NCBI RefSeq assembly: GCF_018128925.1
Contig: NZ_CP067007.1
Location: forward strand, 1-64,000
Reading direction: 5' to 3'
Length of the DNA stretch: 64,000 nucleotides
Source of the DNA: Nitrosopumilus sp. K4
Lineage (GTDB): Archaea > Thermoproteota > Nitrososphaeria > Nitrososphaerales > Nitrosopumilaceae
Shown here one piece after another: positions 8,620-16,943 of this stretch (positions are counted from its first letter, which is position 1; each line of letters opens with the position of its first letter). Both the position numbers and the translations under genes were made by a program. Below the pieces are notes generated by a model, which saw nothing but the letters and a program-made list of their open reading frames with translations, did not search any database and had not been told where the DNA came from.

Positions 8620-9441
8620 CTATTTTCGTTTAAACTGGTACAACTTTAGAATTCCAAATACAGGAACGCCTACATACATTCCAATGTTTAGTAAAACTAT
8701 AGAGATACCGTAACCAAGAACCTCTTGCTCAGAATCCATGTTTACGTGATTTAAAATTGATAATGATGAAAGCATTGGGGTTAGTGTTACTTTCATAACT
8801 TCTTTGAATAATGGTTGCTCTCTTTCAAGATCTGCAATTGTTGGTGAGAATGAATAATAGAATTGATTGAATGTGTTGATAAATGAAGCTCCTGATTCTG
8901 TTTGCAATAATTTGGTATCTCGTAACTCACGTAATTGCTGTACTTGTGGTGCCAACTCAGAGCCATACGTTGCAGTTGCAATGAGACAACCACCACCATT
9001 TTCATTTGAACCGTCATTTACTGGGATTGATGGTTGTGCATTGGCTTCTCCAACTCTTATGTTAAATGAAACCGTTTCCATGGGAATTGGTTGAAATAAA
9101 ATTCCCTCGATCTCAAAGTCTACTGAATAAATCCCCTCTTCAGGAAATTCTACAGGAATTTTTACAGAACCAAGTGATGTGTGTGTAAGTGGTATTGGGC
9201 CAAAAACAGTTTTGCTATTTTTGGAAACTGATAACTTGTAGTCAATATGCTCTTGAATTTTTTGAGTTTGAGGATTGATAAAATCAATATTTAGTCTTGT
9301 TTGATCTCCTGGAGAAATGTCTTCATAGGCCAACTTTACATTTAATGTTCCTTTATCAGTTGGCAAAGTTTCAGAATTTGTTTGCGCAAATGCCGGTGTA
9401 ATTAAAAATGGAATCAATAATAAAACAAGAAAATATTTCAT
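8620..9441 (-). CDS. Exported CFI-box-CTERM-like protein with C-terminal membrane span
   Basis: The frame opens at 9477, but I place the start at the ATG at 9441, where a good signal peptide begins (MKYFLVLLLIPF..AFAQ); a TATA-like box on the minus strand at 9461-9470 is about 25 nt upstream. After an Ig-like beta domain there is GGGCLIATATYGSEL, then L..LRELRD, and a Y.FSP..A motif. This order matches the CFI-box C-terminal region seen in many secreted archaeal and bacterial proteins, whose function is unknown. A membrane span and basic tail follow. Surface-anchored; substrate or partner unknown. Confidence 0.75.
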   Translation of the reverse strand: MKYFLVLLLIPFLITPAFAQTNSETLPTDKGTLNVKLAYEDISPGDQTRLNIDFINPQTQKIQEHIDYKLSVSKNSKTVFGPIPLTHTSLGSVKIPVEFPEEGIYSVDFEIEGILFQPIPMETVSFNIRVGEANAQPSIPVNDGSNENGGGCLIATATYGSELAPQVQQLRELRDTKLLQTESGASFINTFNQFYYSFSPTIADLEREQPLFKEVMKVTLTPMLSSLSILNHVNMDSEQEVLGYGISIVLLNIGMYVGVPVFGILKLYQFKRK

Positions 9442-9516
9442 GTGGCATCTTTGTATATTACTAAATAAAAATTGCACTATTTTTTAAAAAATTCACAGCA
9501 GAAATTCTATGCCATC

Positions 9517-9524
9517 TTTAAATA
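9517..9524 (+). promoter_or_regulatory. TATA box fixing the TTG start of the 9547 gene
   Basis: TTTAAATA is centred about 26 nt upstream of a TTG codon at 9547. The same box-to-TTG arrangement occurs at 11474-11481 before the paralogous gene, which also starts TTG TAC AAG. Confidence 0.65.
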
Positions 9525-9546
9525 TGGTACACCTCTAAAAATATTA

Positions 9547-11229
9547 TTGTACAAGTATTCCTTATTCTTTGCACTTTTTGTGGTGGCATGTTTACCTTTT
9601 ATTGCATCTGATGCATTTGGTCATGGACTGGGAGGTGATCAAGCACCAGCGCTAACTTTTGGTGACATGAAAGTTACTGTTAGAACAGAACTTTCTCCAT
9701 CTGACATTACTGTTGGTGAACTTGATGACATTAACATGAAAATTCGTTTCTTTGACACACTAACTGATGAAAATCTTGACAAAGTTACATACAGAATTGA
9801 AGTTTGGCAAAGTGGTGAGCTTTTAGCTAGAAACTTGTTTTATGATCCAGATGGAACATTAGATGTTGAGATTAGACCAAAAGCAAATTGTAATGAAGCA
9901 GAATTGTGGAAATGTACTGTATATGGTGGTTCTGAACATATTAGTGCTCCAGGTGCATTATATGTTGAAGGCGAAGGAAGACCAACAATCACTGGTCCAA
10001 TATTTGTAAAAGGTGGGTTATACAATATTCGAGTCGATATTGAAGGTGCAACAAGTCCTAGAACTGCACTTGCTACATTGTTAAGTTATGATACCTTTGT
10101 AAGCGTTGCACAAGAACAAAATTTCTTTATACAGACTGCAAATGCTCAAGAAGTTCCAGTAACTGTGAAAACCTACTATGATGAAATTGACAATTTCAAA
10201 TTCGATAAATCAGATAAATCAATCTCTTTTGATATGCCATTTAATTGGGATCCAAACTATGTTGATTTGGTACAGGTAGTTCATGAAGAAGTCAGAGTTC
10301 CTAAATCATATGCTCCTTATGCTGAGGGCAAACAATTCAAAGGATATGTAAATGGTGTAGAAATTGATCAAAGAGCGTTACTAAATGATCCCTATTCTTA
10401 TGAAGATACAAACATTGTTCACTTTTTAATTACAAATGCAGAACTTAAAAAAATCAATGATGCATTAGGACCTAATAATCAAGATAGCGACATAATGAAA
10501 CTAAAACTTGTTCCACAAGATGAAGTTTCAAAAAGCTCAACTGAATTCTATCTAGTGGATACTACAAACTATGAACAGGTCCCAACAACTGTAAACATCT
10601 CTTGGGATGGTAGTTTTGGTGCAGGAGACGAAGTTCCATTTGAAATAACTTTCTTTGATGAAAACAAAAATCTGATTCGAGATATTAGATATGCAGTTTC
10701 TTTTATTGATGAAAATAATCAAGAACTAGAAAGATTTACTGGTGATGATCCACAGAATCCAGGAATTGTTGCTATAGAGGGATTAGATGTTCAGAAAATC
10801 TTCATTCCATCTCAAGGCCAATATAGAATTGATGTTCTAGTTTATGGAACAGGATTGGATTATAATGCAAAGTATGCAGGAATTGGTTCTGGAATTGTTG
10901 AAATCGGCCCAAGCCTTCCAAAGACAACTCCTAGTAAGTCTGATGCACCTCCTGCTGCAATACCTGCATGGATAAAGAACAACGCAGGCTGGTGGGCAGA
11001 CGGTTCTATTGATGATAACTCCTTTGTTCAGGGAATACAGTACTTGATTAAAGAAGATATTTTGAAAATTCCTCCAACGACACAAGGTACTGGCTCTGGC
11101 TCTAATGAAATACCTGCATGGATAAAGAACAACGCAGGCTGGTGGGCAGACGGTTCTATTGATGATAACTCCTTTGTTCAGGGAATACAGTACTTGATTA
11201 AAGAAGGAATCATGAAGATCCAGTCATAG
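9547..11229 (+). CDS. Exported GHG-family protein with two WWA modules
   Basis: The frame is open back to an ATG at 9472, but the start is more likely TTG at 9547: it matches the paralogue at 11505 (TTG TAC AAG), leaves a clean signal peptide ending SDAFG, and has a TATA box 26 nt upstream. The mature protein begins near [10 protein letters not shown]. The middle contains FDMPFNWDP and [10 protein letters not shown], shared with the products at 1 and 11505. The C terminus has two WWA modules (pattern WIKxxAxWWAxGxIxD) encoded by a perfect 98-bp direct repeat. There is no PEFG tail. Cell-surface location inferred; function unknown. Confidence 0.82.
   Translation: MYKYSLFFALFVVACLPFIASDAFGHGLGGDQAPALTFGDMKVTVRTELSPSDITVGELDDINMKIRFFDTLTDENLDKVTYRIEVWQSGELLARNLFYDPDGTLDVEIRPKANCNEAELWKCTVYGGSEHISAPGALYVEGEGRPTITGPIFVKGGLYNIRVDIEGATSPRTALATLLSYDTFVSVAQEQNFFIQTANAQEVPVTVKTYYDEIDNFKFDKSDKSISFDMPFNWDPNYVDLVQVVHEEVRVPKSYAPYAEGKQFKGYVNGVEIDQRALLNDPYSYEDTNIVHFLITNAELKKINDALGPNNQDSDIMKLKLVPQDEVSKSSTEFYLVDTTNYEQVPTTVNISWDGSFGAGDEVPFEITFFDENKNLIRDIRYAVSFIDENNQELERFTGDDPQNPGIVAIEGLDVQKIFIPSQGQYRIDVLVYGTGLDYNAKYAGIGSGIVEIGPSLPKTTPSKSDAPPAAIPAWIKNNAGWWADGSIDDNSFVQGIQYLIKEDILKIPPTTQGTGSGSNEIPAWIKNNAGWWADGSIDDNSFVQGIQYLIKEGIMKIQS
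10959..11206 (+). repeat. Perfect 98-bp direct repeat encoding WWA modules
   Basis: Bases 10959-11056 and 11109-11206 are identical by eye over 98 bp, at a 150-bp offset. Each copy encodes one C-terminal WWA module of the surrounding gene. Identity at synonymous sites as well points to a recent duplication or ongoing gene conversion. Confidence 0.9.
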
Positions 11230-11259
11230 ATTTTTAAATAAACTCAGTGTAATAGTATC

Positions 11260-11466
11260 ATGAAAGACATCAACGATATCTTGCCAAAGGTTCCAAACAT
11301 GAGATGGGGAGCTTTGATGAACAGACCTCCAACAAATGAAAAAGTTGAAGAGATGAACAAAATATTTCCAGACAATGGAAAATGGCATACTGTCTTTGAA
11401 GAAAAAGATTCAGTTACAATTGATGGAAAGCAAATTTGGAAAAAAGATCCAACAAAGTGGACTTAA
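11260..11466 (+). CDS. Small hydrophilic protein, unknown
   Basis: A 68-residue cytoplasmic-looking protein rich in Lys, Asp, Trp and Pro, with no signal peptide or membrane span. TTTAAATA at 11233-11240 lies about 24 nt before the ATG, giving it its own likely leaderless promoter. It sits between two GHG-family genes on the same strand. I recognise no domain. Confidence 0.65.
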   Translation: MKDINDILPKVPNMRWGALMNRPPTNEKVEEMNKIFPDNGKWHTVFEEKDSVTIDGKQIWKKDPTKWT

Positions 11467-11473
11467 TCTAGAT

Positions 11474-11481
11474 TTTAAATA
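11474..11481 (+). promoter_or_regulatory. TATA box of the 11505 gene
   Basis: TTTAAATA centred 27-28 nt upstream of the TTG start at 11505, consistent with a leaderless transcript. No Shine-Dalgarno sequence precedes the TTG. Confidence 0.65.
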
Positions 11482-11504
11482 GACATACTAAGAACAAAAA
11501 TTAC

Positions 11505-13058
11505 TTGTACAAGAAATTCTTTATTTTCATTTTCGCTGTAGTTTTAGCTTCACTAACAATTGAAAATTCCTATGGACATGGAGTAGGAAGCGAAACATTT
11601 CCTCCTGTTAAGTTAGATGGAAAACTTGTGACACTGGAGGTTTCATCATCAACAAACAATCCAAATGAAATAGATGATCAACAAATTTCTATTTCTATGA
11701 TTGATTTTGACTCTAAGGTTACATTAAGAGATGTTACTTTTCAAATTAAATCAGAACGTGGAGAGCAATTTCTTTTTGAAAAAGAATTCAAAGCAGATAA
11801 TGGATTCTTGGTCTTCAACTTTGTATCAGAAGATACTGAGAAAATAATCATTGAAGAAGAAAATGCTGGTGGACTATTTGGCTCTATGTTGGGTCTTGAA
11901 AGCAGAAAAATCAATGTAAAAGGACCTAATCTGAGTGAAGGAGGACTGTACAAATTTGATATTAGCATACTGACTGCTGATAGTTATTCAAACAAACTTG
12001 ATGAACCTCTTGTATTTAATGCGGGAATATCAATAGCACAAACCACTAAGCATACAATCAATGATCCTAATTTTGGAGAACAGACAATCCATGTTATAAC
12101 CTTCTATGATGAAATTAGTAATTTCAATTATAATTCAAATTCCAAAGAAATTACATTCTCTATGCCTTTTGAATGGACAGAATCTAATGTAAATCAAACA
12201 TCAGTCGTTCATGAAGAATTGATAATTCCAAAAGCATTTGGTGATTTGTTAGTTTCTGGATTTTCAATGTATGTTAATGACATCAAGCTTTCTGATAACA
12301 TTGTAACAATTGATGATTTTTTTTCAGATGGAAGAGTTGTTCATTTTATAATCAATCAAAAAGAATTATGGAAAATTTTTGAAAAATATGAAAATCAAAA
12401 TGGGATGGACTTTGTAATAAAACCTAGTAAAGAAAAAACACAACTTAGCTCTGTGACTGAAAACGGGCAATTCCGTATTCTTGTATCTTGGGAACCAGAA
12501 ACTCTAAAGTCAAACTCTGATGCAAAAATAATCTTTGATGTTACTGACATTTTTCTTAAAAATACCCCAATTGCAGTAAATTATGATTTAACAATTACAC
12601 AAGACCAAAAAACCATCTATCAACAAAGTGGGATGAGTTCTGATTCTAGAGATAATCACAACATTGCTGAATTCACAATACCTAAAGACGTAACCGGAAT
12701 ACTTCATCTTAACTTTGAAAATTTGGCAGGAAATGATCTTGCAAGAACATCAATTCCTATAGTGATTGATCCTGTAATTTCTAAAAATGAACTCTCTATA
12801 CCTGAGTGGATTAGAAGCAACGCTGCATGGTGGGCAGAAGGACAAATTGATGATGCTACATTCATTCAAGGAATTGAATATCTTATTCGAAATGGAATTA
12901 TTCTAATTCCAAGTACTCCTCAATCTGATTCTGAAACAAAAGAAATTCCTTCCTGGATTAGAAGCAACGCTGCATGGTGGGCAGAAGGACAAATTGATGA
13001 CGAAACATTTGTCCAAGGACTACAGTATTTAATTCAAAAAGGGATCTTGCGTGTTTAA
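11505..13058 (+). CDS. Exported GHG-family protein with two WWA modules
   Basis: Third member of the family in the window. TTG start (TTG TAC AAG), signal peptide ending near NSYG, then GHGVGSETFPP. The middle carries FSMPFEWTE and VVHEELIIPK, matching the other two. Two C-terminal WWA modules (pattern WIRSNAAWWAEGQIDD) share a perfect 47-bp DNA identity (12807-12853 and 12954-13000). No PEFG tail, so the WWA modules may replace it as the retention device, which is inference. Function unknown. Confidence 0.82.
   Translation: MYKKFFIFIFAVVLASLTIENSYGHGVGSETFPPVKLDGKLVTLEVSSSTNNPNEIDDQQISISMIDFDSKVTLRDVTFQIKSERGEQFLFEKEFKADNGFLVFNFVSEDTEKIIIEEENAGGLFGSMLGLESRKINVKGPNLSEGGLYKFDISILTADSYSNKLDEPLVFNAGISIAQTTKHTINDPNFGEQTIHVITFYDEISNFNYNSNSKEITFSMPFEWTESNVNQTSVVHEELIIPKAFGDLLVSGFSMYVNDIKLSDNIVTIDDFFSDGRVVHFIINQKELWKIFEKYENQNGMDFVIKPSKEKTQLSSVTENGQFRILVSWEPETLKSNSDAKIIFDVTDIFLKNTPIAVNYDLTITQDQKTIYQQSGMSSDSRDNHNIAEFTIPKDVTGILHLNFENLAGNDLARTSIPIVIDPVISKNELSIPEWIRSNAAWWAEGQIDDATFIQGIEYLIRNGIILIPSTPQSDSETKEIPSWIRSNAAWWAEGQIDDETFVQGLQYLIQKGILRV
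12807..13000 (+). repeat. 47-bp direct repeat within WWA modules
   Basis: Bases 12807-12853 and 12954-13000 are identical by eye, offset 147 bp. Each encodes the Trp-rich core of a WWA module. The flanking parts of the modules have diverged, unlike the 98-bp repeat in the gene before. Confidence 0.85.
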
Positions 13059-13120
13059 TGATGTATTAATTCAAGAACAAACCATTTCCTTTAAATCTCT
13101 AAAAATATGATTTTTCTTGC

Positions 13121-14383
13121 ATGTTTAGATCTGAGACCGTAGTTGAAAATAATTCTGTTTTATCTTCTATTGTAGTTGCCGGGGTGATTACAAGTCTCTC
13201 TTTAATTTTATTTCCTACAATTACATATGCTGATGTATTTGTTCCTGAAAATGAATACGTTGGTTACTATGACTACGAGGGCGTTTTTACCGTAGTAGGA
13301 AACGTGAAAAATCAAAATGATTTTGCATTAATCCCAACTTTGACAATATCTGTAATTGATGATGGAACAAGAATTACCAAGATCCTTCATCACGTTCCAA
13401 TCCCTGCAATGACTGACATTCCTTTCAAACTAAAATTCCCTGAAGTTCAAAGTGAAAACCTCGAAGTGTTAAAAGCGGAACTAAAATTTGTAAAAACCAA
13501 AAAAAATCCTGTTCCAATTCAGATTATCTACGATAAAACTCTGATAACACATGACGATGGACATGTTACTGGGAGAATTCAAAATGTTGGAAACTATACA
13601 GTCTATAATCCTAAAGTGTATGCAATAGTTCATGGCATTGAGAACTATGTTCTCGATGTTGCTCACAATATTTCCCTTATTGAGAAAATAAAACCTGGGG
13701 AAATACTGAATTTTACGATATATCCCGATCCATCTATTTCTGAAACAGTTCGCTTTTACTCGTGTTTTGCACCTGTAGACACAACTGTTATTCCTATTTC
13801 TACAAAGAAAAATGATGGAAACTTTGATTTCAGATATGATTCTGGTGCATGGTTTTCAGCAGCAAAATTCAATGAGGATGGAACAGAAATGATAATTCGG
13901 GGATACAACAGCTATCCTCTTGAGACATATGCAAATTTTGAGTTCCCTCCAATCTCCGGTGAGGAAAAATTTGATGTTACAGTGGATGATCAACCAATAG
14001 AATTCATACAAAGCATTGATGAGATGGGACAATGGCATGTTGCTTTTCTAATAGAACCAAGATTCCAAGCTGTTGTAAAAATATCTGGATTTGAAAAGGG
14101 ATTACCTCCAGAAGTTCCAAAGATTCCTCAGTGGATAAAAACAAATGCTGAATGGTGGGCAACTGATCAAATTCCAGATTCAGAGTTTCTTGAGGGAATT
14201 GATTTTTTGTTTAAAAAAGGAGTCGTTTTTGTATCCGGCAAGCAACTGGCAGTAGAATCTGCATGGGAAATTCCTTCATGGATCAAAACACCCGCATCTT
14301 GGTGGGCAGAAGGAAAAATCTCAGATGACGAATTTCTTAATGCAATTGAAAATCTTGTAAAACGAGAGATTATTGTAATTTAA
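13121..14383 (+). CDS. Exported protein with FxLYD-like domains and two WWA modules
   Basis: An N-terminal hydrophobic segment (about residues 15-37, ending TYA) is a signal peptide. Two beta domains follow, each around a G.V.N....(F/Y) pattern (GNVKNQNDF near 58 and GRIQNVGNYTV near 150), as in FxLYD-type domains of secreted archaeal proteins. Unlike the GHG family it has no VVHEE block, yet it ends with two WWA modules (about 340-380 and 385-420). CTTTAAATC at 13089-13097 is about 27 nt before the ATG. Surface protein of unknown function. Confidence 0.75.
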   Translation: MFRSETVVENNSVLSSIVVAGVITSLSLILFPTITYADVFVPENEYVGYYDYEGVFTVVGNVKNQNDFALIPTLTISVIDDGTRITKILHHVPIPAMTDIPFKLKFPEVQSENLEVLKAELKFVKTKKNPVPIQIIYDKTLITHDDGHVTGRIQNVGNYTVYNPKVYAIVHGIENYVLDVAHNISLIEKIKPGEILNFTIYPDPSISETVRFYSCFAPVDTTVIPISTKKNDGNFDFRYDSGAWFSAAKFNEDGTEMIIRGYNSYPLETYANFEFPPISGEEKFDVTVDDQPIEFIQSIDEMGQWHVAFLIEPRFQAVVKISGFEKGLPPEVPKIPQWIKTNAEWWATDQIPDSEFLEGIDFLFKKGVVFVSGKQLAVESAWEIPSWIKTPASWWAEGKISDDEFLNAIENLVKREIIVI

Positions 14384-14468
14384 TTCTGACATATTCAAAG
14401 GATATGCCCAATTTTTATTCCATACTGAATAATCTTATTATACAATTTTCATCGAAACTAGTCATCTA

Positions 14469-15245
14469 ATGTTTCCACTACGAGACGAGAACCCACACCC
14501 ACCAGGATTCAAACCAAGAGTTACTCAGGCACTAATTGTTATTAACATAGTTGTATTTTTCATCGAAGTTGTCATTACTGGGCAATTTTTTGATTTTACT
14601 AACCAAAATGCATTTAATTTATTTTACAATTGGGGTGCAGTACCTAGTTGTATTACTGGTGGTAGTGTACTGAATATTGATTTTGGTGCAGGACCATTAC
14701 GTGTCTCTTGTCCTGATGTACCATACATCTCACTTCTAAGTTCTATTTTCTTACATGGTGGACTAATGCATCTTGGAGGAAACATGTTGTTCTTGTGGAT
14801 CTTTGGGGATAACATTGAACAAAAATTTGGCAAAGCAAAGTATCTTGGAATTTATTTGATGTGGGGCGTCTTGGCAGGATTGATTCACATTTATGGTGAT
14901 ACAAATAGTGCAATTCCAGCAGTTGGTGCATCAGGTGCCATCTCGGGTATACTTGGTGCTTATCTTGTAATTTTCCCTAGAGCCAGAATTCAGACATTCA
15001 TGATGATGGGGTTCTTTTGGAGAATGATGCGTATCCAAGCAAAATGGTTCTTGCCTTTCTGGTTAGTCTTTCAAAACCTTCTACCGTTTTTTATTGGGGG
15101 ATTTGGTGTTGCAGGCGGTGGAGTAGCTTATCTTGCTCATATTGGAGGATTTGTTGTTGGACTTGCAACAGGTTATCTTTACAAAAAAACACATGGTTCA
15201 GAATTTACTTATGGCACTAGATATGGCTATAGGCCAGATTATTAG
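14469..15245 (+). CDS. Rhomboid-family intramembrane serine protease
   Basis: A 258-residue membrane protein with about six spans. The catalytic Ser155 lies in GASG and the partner His224 in LAHIGG, the Ser-His dyad of rhomboids. An HGGLMHLGGNM stretch (about residues 96-106) matches the conserved HxxxxHxxxN-like loop of the family, with the asparagine in place. It would cut membrane proteins within or next to their spans. Its position just after four exported-protein genes makes surface-protein processing a fair guess only. Confidence 0.9.
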   Translation: MFPLRDENPHPPGFKPRVTQALIVINIVVFFIEVVITGQFFDFTNQNAFNLFYNWGAVPSCITGGSVLNIDFGAGPLRVSCPDVPYISLLSSIFLHGGLMHLGGNMLFLWIFGDNIEQKFGKAKYLGIYLMWGVLAGLIHIYGDTNSAIPAVGASGAISGILGAYLVIFPRARIQTFMMMGFFWRMMRIQAKWFLPFWLVFQNLLPFFIGGFGVAGGGVAYLAHIGGFVVGLATGYLYKKTHGSEFTYGTRYGYRPDY

Positions 15246-15282
15246 TTTAAAGAATAAATCAACCACCTTCTGAAAATTATTC

Positions 15283-15459
15283 ATGCCCTTGATCACAGTA
15301 TCAATGTACCCTGGAAGATCACAAGAACAAAAAGACGAATATGCAAAAGCTATCACAAAAGCTGCAGTAGATATTCTAAAAACAAAAGAAAGTCACGTCA
15401 TTGTTGTTTTTGATGAAAATCCAAAAGAAAACTGGTTTCAAGCTGGAAACCCTCTCTAA
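15283..15459 (+). CDS. 4-oxalocrotonate tautomerase-family small protein
   Basis: A 58-residue ORF. It begins MPLITVSMYPGRS, so Pro2 becomes the N-terminal catalytic proline after Met removal, as in all tautomerases. The following alpha helix (QEQKDEYAKAITKAAVDIL) and the strand HVIVVFDENPKENW match the family pattern of about 60 residues per subunit. Substrate unknown. GTTTAAAGAATA near 15245-15256 may be its TATA box. Confidence 0.85.
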   Translation: MPLITVSMYPGRSQEQKDEYAKAITKAAVDILKTKESHVIVVFDENPKENWFQAGNPL

Positions 15460-15475
15460 TTATTTTTAAAAAACA

Positions 15476-15496
15476 GACTGGACTTTCCCTCCAGTC
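15476..15496 (+). terminator. Small hairpin downstream of the tautomerase gene
   Basis: GACTGGA (15476-15482) and TCCAGTC (15490-15496) form a perfect 7-bp stem with a 7-base loop, starting 17 bases after the tautomerase stop. No T-run follows, so it is not a classical terminator; an mRNA 3'-end structure is the simplest reading. Confidence 0.35.
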
Positions 15497-15595
15497 AAAG
15501 GTAAGGACATACACACAATGGTCTGTAATTGATATTAAACAAAATCAGATAATAACAAAATGGTACATTTGATGCATGTGCCGCAATTTTTTGTG

Positions 15596-15605
15596 TATAT
15601 TTTTA
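15596..15605 (+). promoter_or_regulatory. TATA box of the nitrilase-family gene
   Basis: TATATTTTTA is centred about 29 nt before the ATG at 15630, consistent with a leaderless or near-leaderless mRNA. Confidence 0.5.
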
Positions 15606-15629
15606 TTCTAACCTGAAATTAGAAAATCA

Positions 15630-16436
15630 ATGAAGGCTGCAGTTGTACAATTCAAGGCATCAACTAAAAAAAATGTAAATCTAAAAAAAATTCTAGATTA
15701 TATCAAAAGGGCAGCAAAAAACAAAGCTACACTTGTTGCATTTCCAGAATTTATGATGTTTTACACAAATTCATCACAAACTCCAAAACAGCTTGCAGAT
15801 TTAGCTGAAAACATTAACGGCGATTTTGTTTCAGCAATTGCACAATGTGCAAAAGAAAATCACATTCAAGTTGTAGGTTCATTTTACGAGAAAAGCAAAA
15901 AGAAAGACAGAGTGTATGACACTTCATTTGTGATTGATAAAACAGGTAAAGTAATATCTACTTACAGAAAGATCCACCTCTATGATGCATTAGGCTTTAA
16001 AGAATCAGACAAAATGATGTCAGGTTCAAAGATTGCAAAACCAGTAAGGACATCCATTGGAAAGATTGGTATGATGATTTGTTATGACCTAAGGTTCCCT
16101 GAGATGTCACGTTCACTTGCATCTTCTGGTTCTGAAATACTAGTTGCTCCATCTGCATGGGTTAGAGGTAACATGAAAGAAGAACACTGGATAACAATTA
16201 ACAAAACACGTGCAATTGAAAATGGTTGTTATGTTATTGCTCCAGATCAGGTAGGAAACATTTACTGTGGTAGAAGCGTTGTAGTTGATCCATATGGCAA
16301 AATACTCCTTGATATGAAAAAGAAACAAGGGATTGGTTATGTTAACATTGAATTAAAAAAAATAAAAGATATACGAAAAGTTTTACCTTTACTAAAAAAC
16401 AGAAGAACAGATATCTATCCTACTTTGAAGGCTTAG
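15630..16436 (+). CDS. Carbon-nitrogen hydrolase (nitrilase superfamily, Nit/omega-amidase-like)
   Basis: Hydrolyses a carbon-nitrogen bond, most likely a small amide. The catalytic triad is present: Glu40 (FPEF), Lys114 (YRKIHLYD) and Cys151 (CYDLRFPE). The 268-residue length and the CYDLRFPE motif resemble the Nit1/Nit2 branch (deaminated glutathione amidase, omega-amidase) more than aliphatic nitrilases. Substrate not determined by sequence. The 3' end overlaps the convergent zinc-finger gene by 17 bases. Confidence 0.88.
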   Translation: MKAAVVQFKASTKKNVNLKKILDYIKRAAKNKATLVAFPEFMMFYTNSSQTPKQLADLAENINGDFVSAIAQCAKENHIQVVGSFYEKSKKKDRVYDTSFVIDKTGKVISTYRKIHLYDALGFKESDKMMSGSKIAKPVRTSIGKIGMMICYDLRFPEMSRSLASSGSEILVAPSAWVRGNMKEEHWITINKTRAIENGCYVIAPDQVGNIYCGRSVVVDPYGKILLDMKKKQGIGYVNIELKKIKDIRKVLPLLKNRRTDIYPTLKA

Positions 16437-16887
16437 GCTTTCTGCTTTCACAATTAAAGTTTGAACATTGTCTAGTCCACTTTTGTTTTTTTGAATATCT
16501 AAAAATTACCATTGGCCATTTGCAAACCTCACATGGCGTCTTTATTGCACGCAGTCTTGCTTTTTGTAATAACGGCGATGATGCTTTGCATCCTCCGTAA
16601 TAATTTGAGCAACCCATGAATCTTTTCCTAGTTGTTCTTGAACGAATTATCATCAGTTGTCCTAGTTTACATTCAGGACATTGAACAAGTCCCTTCTTTG
16701 GGGTGTTTGTTCCCAAGATGATGTATTTTTTGTCTTTTGATGACCAAGAAAGAAAGCCATTTGCATCAAGATATTGTGTGATCTCTTTTCTCAAAGTATT
16801 GGTTCTTGTCTTTGTAGTTTTTACAACATGCCTGTTTGTTTTCTTTCTGACCTGGATAGATTGAAGCTGAGATTTTTTTGCCGGCAT
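16420..16887 (-). CDS. Topoisomerase-type C4 zinc-finger protein
   Basis: The frame is open to 16941, but the ATG at 16887 (MPAKKSQLQ) is the likelier start: the extra 18 residues look uncharged and unlike the rest. A basic N terminus is followed by two zinc fingers of the type found at the end of bacterial topoisomerase I: CPECKLGQLM...FMGCSNYYGGC and CEVCKWPMVIF...CSNFNC. A nucleic-acid-binding role is inferred. It is divergent from the thiolase gene and seems to share its promoter region. Confidence 0.75.
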   Translation of the reverse strand: MPAKKSQLQSIQVRKKTNRHVVKTTKTRTNTLRKEITQYLDANGFLSWSSKDKKYIILGTNTPKKGLVQCPECKLGQLMIIRSRTTRKRFMGCSNYYGGCKASSPLLQKARLRAIKTPCEVCKWPMVIFRYSKKQKWTRQCSNFNCESRKPKPSK

Positions 16888-16912
16888 TTCTAATGATGGA
16901 TTTACTAAAACG

Positions 16913-16922
16913 ATTTTTATAG
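16913..16922. promoter_or_regulatory. Possible shared bidirectional TATA element
   Basis: TTTTTATA on the plus strand (16914-16921) is about 27 nt before the GTG start at 16944; the complement TATAAAAA is about 31 nt before the minus-strand ATG at 16887. One AT box may thus serve both divergent genes, so that only one could be bound at a time. Confidence 0.45.
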
Positions 16923-16943
16923 GGAATCGGGTCAGCCACATTT

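Noticed and set aside
9472-9546. In-frame ATG extension of the 9547 gene
   Set aside because: It puts about 25 extra residues before the signal peptide and has no match in the paralogue; the TATA box fits the TTG at 9547.
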